A DNA stretch of 64,000 nt from contig NZ_JPJI01000032.1 of the NCBI RefSeq assembly GCF_000732625.1, forward strand, positions 1,164,193-1,228,192, written 5' to 3'. The position numbers and the translations under genes are program-made. This document shows positions 53,300-62,100 of this stretch, one piece after another. The stretch comes from Nonlabens ulvanivorans (GTDB taxonomy: Bacteria; Bacteroidota; Bacteroidia; Flavobacteriales; Flavobacteriaceae). Numbering within the stretch: the first letter of the stretch is position 1; each line of letters starts with the position of its first letter. The notes beneath the pieces are model-generated. The model made no database searches. It worked only from the letters and a program-made list of their open reading frames with translations, and was not told the origin of the DNA.

Positions 53300-56200
53300 A
53301 TGTTAAAAAAACTACTTTCAATTGCATTGTTGTTTACTGTAGCATTAGCTTCAGCACAATGTAATTACTCTCTTGAAATGAGAGACGCTTTCGGTGACGG
53401 ATGGGGAAATGGTGCACAAATTACAGTTACCATTAATGGTACTCCTGCTGTGTATACAGTCCCTAATCCTCCTGGTAATCAAAATACTGTTTCCCTAACT
53501 GTTAATGATGGAGATACATTAGTTCTAGACTATATCGCAGATGCGGTAACACCTGGAGATAATGAATTTACCCTTTTTGATTCTGAAGGAATAATTGTAA
53601 TTGATTCTGGATTTTCACCGGCAACAGGTAATTACTTCAATGGATCAGCCTCATGTCCTACATGTCCTGCGGTAACTACTATAACTGTAAATAATGTGGT
53701 TGCTGATGCAGCTGAAATCGGTTGGACCCAAGTAGGAACCGAAGTTGAATGGGAAATAGAAGTAGGACCAGCAGGTTTTACAGTAGGTTCAGGTGTGGTT
53801 ACTACAGCAACTACGAATCCTGCAACCGTTAACGGCTTAAGTGCAATTACGAATTATGATGTTTATGTAAGAGCTAAATGTTCTGCTACAGATTTAAGTA
53901 ATTCTCAAGGACCTGCAAGTTTTACTACTACAGAGTCTTGTCCTACGCCTTCTAATTTTGCTCCTGTAACTCAAACAGCTACGAGTGTATCATTTATATG
54001 GGACGCAAATGGAAACCCTAGTACTATTGCAGATATTGAATATGGGCCTGCTGGTTTTACTCAAGGTTCAGGTACAATGGTACAGCAATTCACAGCGCCT
54101 TTTGCAGATGTAACAGGTCTTGCGGCAAATACTACTTATGATTTTTATGTGCGTATTGATTGCGGGATGGGTGATTTAAGTCTTTGGGCTGGTCCTTATA
54201 CTGCTACTACAGCACAATCATGTCCAGATATTTCTGGTATTACATTTTCTAACGTTAGTCAAACATCTGTTGATGTTGCCTGGACTGCAGGTGGAACAGA
54301 GACAGAATGGAGTATAGAATATGGTCCTGCAGGATTTGTTGCTGGAACTGGAACTACCGTTACTTCAATGACTAATAATCCATTTACTCTTACTGGGTTG
54401 TCATCTGGTGTGAATTATGACGTTTGTGTAACTGCTGTTTGTGGTCCTATGGATTTATCTACACCTGTTTGCGCAAGTGTTTTAACGCCGGCAGATTATT
54501 GTGCAGGTGATTTACTAGTAGATTCTGGTGGAGTAGCAGGCGACTATGGCGCAAGTGAAAACTTTACATACACTGTTTGTCCAGATAACGCTGGCGATGT
54601 TGTTTATGTAGATTTTACTGCTTTTGAATTGGAAACTTCCTTTGCTGGTTGTTGGGATAGTTTAACGGTATACGACGGACCAGATACATTGTCTCCTACC
54701 ATTAATCCTCCTGGTGGTGGAACAGAATGGTGTTGGGACGCAGGTTCTGGAACTGGAGATTTAGTTCAGGAATTATTAATAGGTAAATTACCTTCTGGTT
54801 GTTTGACATTTGTTTTTGAATCTGATGGTGGTGGACAACGAGCTGGATTTGAAGCTGCAGTTACTTGTGCGGCTCCGCCTACATGTCCAGTAGTATTTGG
54901 TCAAATGATTGATCTTTCTTCTGCAACATCTTTAGATCTTTCTTGGACTGCTGGTGGTACAGAAACCGAGTGGAGAGTTGAATATGGTGCTCCTGGATTC
55001 GCAATTGGGTCTGGAACACTAGTAACACCTAACCCAACAATGGCTAGTACGTCAATAACAGGTTTAACGAGTGATACTGCTTACGAATTTTATATAACGG
55101 CTTTATGTGGGCCTGGTGATGAATCTATCCCGGTTTCATTAACTGGTTCTACTACAAAGGATTATTGTGCAGGAGATGCTTTTACTGATGCTGGTGGAAC
55201 AACTGCTGGCTATAATGCTAGCGAGAATACAACATATACAATTTGTCCAGATAACGCTGGAGATGTAGTTTATGTAGATTTTACAGCATTTGATACTGAG
55301 GAACGTGGGTTTTCTAATGATTGTTATGACGGATTGACTATTTACGCAGGTCCAGATGACACCTTCCCAGTAATCAGTCCTCCTAATGGAGTTGGAGATG
55401 TATGGTGTTGGGATCCTGCTAGTACAGCGGCGTTCCAAGGTACTGGTGATTTAACGCAAGTTATGTTAATTGGTGCTCTTCCTTCTGGATGTATTACGTT
55501 TGTATTTACATCTGATGGTTCTGTTCAAGAATCTGGATGGGAAGCAGCTGTTACTTGTGCGGCTCCGCCAGCTTGTCCAGTGCCTAGTGCCTTTGCAGTT
55601 GATTCTTCAACTAGCGATACTATTAACTTATCATGGACGGTAGGATCGACAGAGACCGAATGGGATATAGAATATGGTCCAGTAGGTTTCGTGCCTGGTA
55701 CTGGAACTGTGGTCACAGTAACAACTAATCCATATGCAGTTTCTGGTCTTACAGAAAATACAGAATATGATTTCTATATCACAGGTAATTGTAGTGCGAC
55801 TAATGTAAGTGCACAGGTTGGTCCATTAGCAGGTCGTACTACTTGTCTTGCGTTTACAGTACCATTCTCTGAAGGGTTCAACTCTTCAAGTTCAACTCAA
55901 GATTGCTGGACTGTAGTTGATGCTAATGGTGATGGAGATGCGTGGGATATGGATTATGCATCAAACCCTAGTGAAGGTGATGAAGTAGCAGCTATATCTA
56001 CTGACTTTAATGGTGGAGCTGACGATGATTATTTGATCTCTCCAGCGATTACATTAACGGGTAATGAAAGAGTTCGTTATGATTACAGAGTACAAAGTGC
56101 AGGTGAACCTAATGATATGGAAGTTCTAATATCAACAGCGACAAATGCCCCAGCAGATTTTACTACTCAATTGTTACCGGTAACTAACTTTGCAAATGTT

Positions 56201-59014
56201 ACTTACATGACAGAGTCTATCGACTTATCAGCTTATACTGGTGATGTATATATTGCTTGGAGAATACCGCCGGGAACAACTGACGGATGGAGAATGTATA
56301 TTGATAATGTTAGGTTTGAAACAATACCTAATTGTGATGAACCGTTGATGTTATCCACTTCAAACATAACAACTACAGATGTTGATATCGCATGGACAGA
56401 GCAAGGAGCGTCTACAGCATGGGAAATTGAATATGGAGCTGTTGGTTTTTTACCAGGTACTGGTGTTGGAACAATAGTTTCTGCAACTACTAACCCTTTT
56501 ACATTAACTGGATTATCTCCTAATCAATGTTTTGATTACTATGTAAGGTCAGTATGTAGTACTACTGGTTTTAGTCCGTGGTCTTCAACTGGTACTTTCT
56601 GTACGGCATGTGTCGCGTTTAACGTGCCATTCCAAGAAGGGTTTAATACTGCGAGTACAACAGAGCAATGCTGGACTGTATTAGATGCAAATGGTGATGG
56701 TGATCAATGGAATATTGATTATAGCACTAATCCATTTGAAGGTGATCAAGTAGCTGCAATAACGACAGACTTTAATGGTGGAGCAGATGATGATTATTTA
56801 ATTTCTCCACAATTAAACTTAACAGGTGCGCAGCGTTTGAAATATCAGTATAGAGTACAAAGTGCAGGTGAGCCTAACAATATGGAAGTGTTACTTTCTA
56901 CAACAGGTTCAAATGCTGCAGATTTTACAAACACTTTACTTCCCGCTACTTTATTTAGTAACGTGACTTATGTAGAAGAGATTATTGACTTATCTGCTTA
57001 TACTGGGCCAGTTTATATTGCATTTAGAATTCCGCCATCAACAACTGATGGATGGAGAATGTTTATTGATGACGTGGTAGTTGAAGATCAACCTACATGT
57101 CCAGATCCTTTGATGGTCGCAATTGATTCATTCACTAATGATTCGGCTACTGTTTCTTGGACTGCAGAGCCACTTGCAACGGCAGTAAATATTGAATATG
57201 GACCTTGTGGATTTACACAAGGTACAGGAACTACTGTTGTAGCAACTGGAAATCCATATACAATTACAGGTTTAACAGATAATACTTGTTATGATGTTTA
57301 TGTAACATTTGATTGTTCTGGTGCTCCTAGTGTTGCTTCTGATGTTAGAACATTTACGACAGTATGTAATCCTTTAACGGCGCCATATACAGAAGATTTT
57401 GAAACTTTTACAACGACTACTAGTGGTTTCCCTGGTGCTGCAGATTTCTTTAATATAGAGAACTGCTGGTCTGCTGTAAATACAGCTAGTTTAGGTTGGG
57501 TTGCTGCGCCATCAACTTTAACAGCCTCTGGAGGAACAGGTCCTGCACCTGCAATCAATACAGGAAATTATATGTATGTTGAAACGTCGAGTGGTGTACC
57601 AGGTGAAATAGCAGAATTATATTCTCCTATCGTAGATATATCTAGTTTGACGAATCCAGCATTGACATTCTCTTACCACATGTTTGGTGTTAATATGGGT
57701 AATTTACATGTAGATGTAAATGACGGTACAGGTTTCGTTAATGATGTACTAGTTATTAATGGACAACAGCAAACAGCAGAAGGTGATGCTTATTTAAATT
57801 CAACATTAGGATTAACTCCTTTTGGTGGAGGAACGGTTCAAATTAGATTTAGAGGTGAGCGTGGAGCTGGTTTTGAATCAGATATAGCCATTGATAATTT
57901 TATTATTGAAGAATTTACAGGATGTCTATCGCCTAATTCATTAGTATTAAATTCGGTTACAGCAACTGGAGTTGATTTTGGATGGAATGCTGGTGGTACA
58001 GAAACAGCGTGGGAATATGTAGTTCAAGCTGCAGGTACTGGTGTGCCAACAGCAGTAGGGACGCCTGTAACTGTTACTGGTGCAGTAGAAGCAGGTTTAA
58101 CAGCAATAACTTCGTATGAAGTTTATGTAAGAGCTGATTGTGGAATGGGTAATCTAAGTGATTGGGTTGGACCACTAAACTTTACTACTCCTTGTGATGT
58201 TTTACCAACTCCGTATGGTGCAATATCAGGTGCTGCTGGAAATGACTTTACTACTTTCCCTGGAACATGTTGGGAAGAAGGTGATGATACTGCTGTAGCT
58301 TTAGGGCCAAATGGAAGTGATGGAGCATGGCAAACAGATGATTATGCAAATGTTTTTGGTGGTGCTAATGGATCTGCTGCAAAAATTAATATATGGGCTA
58401 CTGGCGCAATTAACGATTGGTTAGTAACTCCTGATTTTGATTTAGGAGCTACAGGTCATAATATGAGTGCGTTGTTTGATATCGCTCTAACAGAATTTGG
58501 TGACGATACAGGGATTCAGGCTAGTTTAGGAAGTGATGATGAAGTTCAGTTCTTAATTTCTGATGATGCTGGGCTTACTTGGACAGCACTTCAAGTATGG
58601 AACAATTCTTCTGTGATAGCGCCTACAGGTCAAAATATTGAAATCGATCTTTCAGCCTATTCTGGTGTAGTAAGATTAGCGTTCTGGGGAACTAACGGTG
58701 TTACACCTGATTCAGAAGATAATGATTTCTTTGTAGACAATTTTACTATTGATGCAACAGCTAGTAATGGAGACGCTTTCGCGAAAGCAGGTCTTAAATT
58801 ATTCCCTAACCCTTCAACAGGTATTGTGAATATTAATGGAACTGTAGTCATCGATAGTGTTACCGTAACAAACTTATTAGGACAACAATTGAAAACAATT
58901 TTTGTTAATAATGAGAATGCAGTAATTGACATTTCTGATTTAGCGACTGGATTGTATCTATTTGAAATTCAATCAGGTTCGAGTAGTGCTACTAGAAGAG
59001 TAGTTAAGAAATAA
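53300..59014 (+). CDS. Giant FnIII/CUB/anchor-J multidomain T9SS cargo protein
   Basis: A 1904-residue secreted protein. Approximate order: signal peptide 1-20; a Cys-starting N-terminal module (about 21-121, CNYSLEMRDAFGDGWGNG); FnIII-like domains at about 122-215, 214-309 and 309-400; CUB-like domain 400-527; FnIII; a second CUB-like domain 621-753; FnIII; choice-of-anchor-J/MAM-like domain 851-1011; FnIII; a second such domain 1104-1264; FnIII; MAM-like 1359-1540; FnIII; a third anchor-J-like domain 1634-1821; then a T9SS type A sorting domain starting LFPNPSTG at about 1834. Repeats such as the two CUB-like and two anchor-J domains are closely similar even at DNA level. It is a surface or released adhesin-like protein; ligand unknown. 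A palindrome copy precedes the sorting domain. Confidence 0.9.
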   Translation: MLKKLLSIALLFTVALASAQCNYSLEMRDAFGDGWGNGAQITVTINGTPAVYTVPNPPGNQNTVSLTVNDGDTLVLDYIADAVTPGDNEFTLFDSEGIIVIDSGFSPATGNYFNGSASCPTCPAVTTITVNNVVADAAEIGWTQVGTEVEWEIEVGPAGFTVGSGVVTTATTNPATVNGLSAITNYDVYVRAKCSATDLSNSQGPASFTTTESCPTPSNFAPVTQTATSVSFIWDANGNPSTIADIEYGPAGFTQGSGTMVQQFTAPFADVTGLAANTTYDFYVRIDCGMGDLSLWAGPYTATTAQSCPDISGITFSNVSQTSVDVAWTAGGTETEWSIEYGPAGFVAGTGTTVTSMTNNPFTLTGLSSGVNYDVCVTAVCGPMDLSTPVCASVLTPADYCAGDLLVDSGGVAGDYGASENFTYTVCPDNAGDVVYVDFTAFELETSFAGCWDSLTVYDGPDTLSPTINPPGGGTEWCWDAGSGTGDLVQELLIGKLPSGCLTFVFESDGGGQRAGFEAAVTCAAPPTCPVVFGQMIDLSSATSLDLSWTAGGTETEWRVEYGAPGFAIGSGTLVTPNPTMASTSITGLTSDTAYEFYITALCGPGDESIPVSLTGSTTKDYCAGDAFTDAGGTTAGYNASENTTYTICPDNAGDVVYVDFTAFDTEERGFSNDCYDGLTIYAGPDDTFPVISPPNGVGDVWCWDPASTAAFQGTGDLTQVMLIGALPSGCITFVFTSDGSVQESGWEAAVTCAAPPACPVPSAFAVDSSTSDTINLSWTVGSTETEWDIEYGPVGFVPGTGTVVTVTTNPYAVSGLTENTEYDFYITGNCSATNVSAQVGPLAGRTTCLAFTVPFSEGFNSSSSTQDCWTVVDANGDGDAWDMDYASNPSEGDEVAAISTDFNGGADDDYLISPAITLTGNERVRYDYRVQSAGEPNDMEVLISTATNAPADFTTQLLPVTNFANVTYMTESIDLSAYTGDVYIAWRIPPGTTDGWRMYIDNVRFETIPNCDEPLMLSTSNITTTDVDIAWTEQGASTAWEIEYGAVGFLPGTGVGTIVSATTNPFTLTGLSPNQCFDYYVRSVCSTTGFSPWSSTGTFCTACVAFNVPFQEGFNTASTTEQCWTVLDANGDGDQWNIDYSTNPFEGDQVAAITTDFNGGADDDYLISPQLNLTGAQRLKYQYRVQSAGEPNNMEVLLSTTGSNAADFTNTLLPATLFSNVTYVEEIIDLSAYTGPVYIAFRIPPSTTDGWRMFIDDVVVEDQPTCPDPLMVAIDSFTNDSATVSWTAEPLATAVNIEYGPCGFTQGTGTTVVATGNPYTITGLTDNTCYDVYVTFDCSGAPSVASDVRTFTTVCNPLTAPYTEDFETFTTTTSGFPGAADFFNIENCWSAVNTASLGWVAAPSTLTASGGTGPAPAINTGNYMYVETSSGVPGEIAELYSPIVDISSLTNPALTFSYHMFGVNMGNLHVDVNDGTGFVNDVLVINGQQQTAEGDAYLNSTLGLTPFGGGTVQIRFRGERGAGFESDIAIDNFIIEEFTGCLSPNSLVLNSVTATGVDFGWNAGGTETAWEYVVQAAGTGVPTAVGTPVTVTGAVEAGLTAITSYEVYVRADCGMGNLSDWVGPLNFTTPCDVLPTPYGAISGAAGNDFTTFPGTCWEEGDDTAVALGPNGSDGAWQTDDYANVFGGANGSAAKINIWATGAINDWLVTPDFDLGATGHNMSALFDIALTEFGDDTGIQASLGSDDEVQFLISDDAGLTWTALQVWNNSSVIAPTGQNIEIDLSAYSGVVRLAFWGTNGVTPDSEDNDFFVDNFTIDATASNGDAFAKAGLKLFPNPSTGIVNINGTVVIDSVTVTNLLGQQLKTIFVNNENAVIDISDLATGLYLFEIQSGSSSATRRVVKK
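58775..58788. repeat. Dispersed palindrome copy 15 (AFAKA frame)
   Basis: 14-base core with C before and A after, read as D-A-F-A-K-A-G at the junction just before the T9SS sorting domain of the giant protein. Confidence 0.95.
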
Positions 59015-59035
59015 ATTAATAAATTCATTTTTGTT

Positions 59036-59065
59036 AAAGAGCTGCCGAAAGGCAGCTCTTTTTTT
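59036..59065 (+). terminator. Strong terminator after the giant gene
   Basis: Perfect 11-base stem AAAGAGCTGCC / GGCAGCTCTTT with a GAAA tetraloop and a T-run (59059-59065), 21 bases past the stop. Confidence 0.9.
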
Positions 59066-59163
59066 GTCTAGATATTTATCAGTTTATCGATTAAAAGCTT
59101 TTCTATTATTTTATGATAATATTAAGTGTTATTTTGAGCGTTAAATAACCTTTAAATTTTACT

Positions 59164-62100
59164 ATGAAACATTTTTATGCTACTCTTTTAGCTTTATTCA
59201 CTGTTTCTATGATGGTTGCCCAGTGTAACTATTCATTAGAAATGCTGGATAACTTCGGTGATGGTTGGGGTAATGGTTCACAGATTTCTGTGACTATTAA
59301 TGGTGGTACACCTCAGGTGTATACAGTTCCTAATCCTCCAGGAAACATTAACACAGTATCTATTACTGTAAATGATGGTGATACGATATCATTAGATTAT
59401 GTCGCTGACTCAGTGACACCTGGTGATAATGAATTTACACTTTATGATTCTGAAGGAATTGTTGTGGCAACTTCAGGCTTTTCACCAGCAACTGGTAACT
59501 TTTTTAGTGGTGCTGCATCATGTCCTTCATGTCCAGCAGTTACTAATATAACCTCAAACAATGTAGTTGCAGATTCTGCTGAGATTGCTTGGGTTAATGG
59601 TGGTACTGAAACACAATGGATTATTGAGTATGGTGTTGCACCATATACTTGTGGTTCTGGTGGTACTCAGGTTACAGCAAGTTCAAATCCATTCACAATT
59701 ACAGGTTTAAGTTCTATAACTACATATGATGTATATGTTATAGCTGTTTGTGGAGCAATGGATCAAAGTGCTTGTCAAGGTCCAATTCAGTTAACAACGA
59801 CTGAATCTTGTCCAAGCCCATCTAATTTTGCGCCAGTAACACAGACTTCTAATAGTATTTCATTTGTATGGGATGCAAATGGAAATCCAAATCCTACTTT
59901 TGAAGTAGAGTATGGACCTTCTCCTTATACTCAAGGCTCTGGTGGAACTACAGTTCAACAATTTACGGCACCTTTTGCAGATGTTACTGGGTTAGCTTCA
60001 GATACTAGTTATGATTTTTATATCCGCATAGACTGTGGAATGGGTGACTTTAGTTTATGGGTAGGTCCTTATACGGCTCAAACTCTTATATCTTGTTTTC
60101 CAGTTAGTGCTTTACAAGCTGATTTTGTAGGTTCTGATTTAGCTGACATTTCTTGGTTAGCAGGTCAAACGGAAACAGAATGGGAACTTGAGTGGGCGTT
60201 AGCAGGAACAATTACTACACCTTTCTCTACACCTTCTCAAGGTACAGTAGTAAATGTGATGACTAATCCATCTACACAACTTACAGGTTTAACAGATGAT
60301 ACTGCTTATGATATTTATGTAAGAGCAGTTTGTGATCCTGTAGCTCCAGATTATAGCTCTGTTCAAAATATTTCGATTGCGACACAATGTCTGCCATTAG
60401 CTGCAACGACAGCTATGCCTTATTCTGAGGATTTTGAGACTTTTACTGCAAACACAGACTTTGAAAGAGAAAATTGCTGGTCTGCAACATTTATGGGGAC
60501 TAATAACTTCAGTGAGTATGACTGGAATGTAACTACAACTGGTGTAACTCCATCTGGAGGTACAGGTCCTGATGCTGCAAATTCTGGTACAGGATACATG
60601 TATATAGAAACATTAGGTAATAATGGTGACACAGCAACTTTGTTTTCTCCAATTATTAATGTTGATGGTTTAACAGAGCCTTCGGTACAATTCTATTACC
60701 ACTTATTTGGTCCTAACATGGGAGACTTAAGTGTTGATGTGTATGATGGTACAACTTGGCAAACTGGCTTGTTTACAAGTTCTGGTCAAGTTCAAACGGC
60801 GGGTAATGATCCTTTTGAACAAGCGATTATTAATTTAGCTGGTTATACAGGTGATATTCAAGTACGTTTTGTTTCCACTAGAGTTGGTTTTACCTCTGGT
60901 GATATGGCTATTGATGATTTTAGTGTTGAAGAAGCACCAGCTTGTGCTCCTGTTTCTTTATTAAATACAGGTGTCCTTAACGCAAATGATGCCGAAATTA
61001 CATGGCAAAGTCAAGGTTCTGAAACAACTTGGATTGTTGAATATGGTCCAACAGGTTTTGTTCCTGGTACTTCGGCAACTGATCCAGATGTATTTGAGGT
61101 TTCAGTAACAACCAATCCATACACTATTACAGGATTAGATGATACTACGACATATGATTTTTATGTAACTGCAGATTGTGGTATGAGTACATTAAGTACT
61201 CAAACAGGACCAGATACTTTTACTACAGCATTCTTACCACCGTCAGGTGTAAGTTGTCCTGGTATGGATAATGTCTTCGTGTTCCAAGAAGAATTTGAAA
61301 CTAATGATAATGGGTGGACAGGAGATATTGGTGTAGGTACTACAACAGCTGCTTTGTGGAATTTTAATAGAGCTATATCGCCAGGTTCTACAAATACAGG
61401 TCCGGACGCACCATTTAGTGGTGGTGGATTTGCTTATTTAGAGACATCGGGTACGGTAACAACACCTGCTGAAATTGTTTCTCCAGCAATTGATTTAAGT
61501 TTTGCAACGGATGGCGCAGAATTAAGTTTCTATTATTTTGCATACGGTGCAGAAATTGATGAATTTACAGTAAATGTAGGTACTTCTCCTACAGGTCCTT
61601 GGACAAATGAATTCACAGCTATTGGTCAACTTCAAACCGCTGGTAGTGATCCTTGGGCACCAGTAGGTGTCAACTTGGATGCTTACGTAGGTCAAGTTAT
61701 TTACCTGCAAATAACTGGTAAAGAAAGTGCGACAAATGGATTTACCGCAGATATTGCGATTGATCTGTTGAGAGTAGAGACTTGTGGTGCTTTTTGTTCA
61801 CCACCTAGTATGTTAGCTGCTTTGAATATTACAGATACTACGGTTGATGTAGATTTTGCAGATACTAATGCTACGGCTGCAACTAGTTATGAAGTTTTAG
61901 TACAACCGGCAGGCGATCCTGCTCCAGATGCTACTACAACTGGGATTCAACAAACTGCAACAGCTAATCCTTATAACTGGACAGGTTTAACAGCTTTCAC
62001 TAATTATGATGTTTATGTTAGAACTGATTGTATGGGTGCTGCAGGATTCTCTGTTTGGTCTGGGCCAATTTCTTTCCAAACTGCTTGTGCTGTTTTTACA

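Noticed and set aside
55139-55716. Minus-strand open frames inside the giant genes (also 57298-57558, 60420-60632, 61522-61710, 62487-62684)
   Set aside because: They lie entirely antisense to strongly coding plus-strand domains, have odd compositions and no start signals; shadows.
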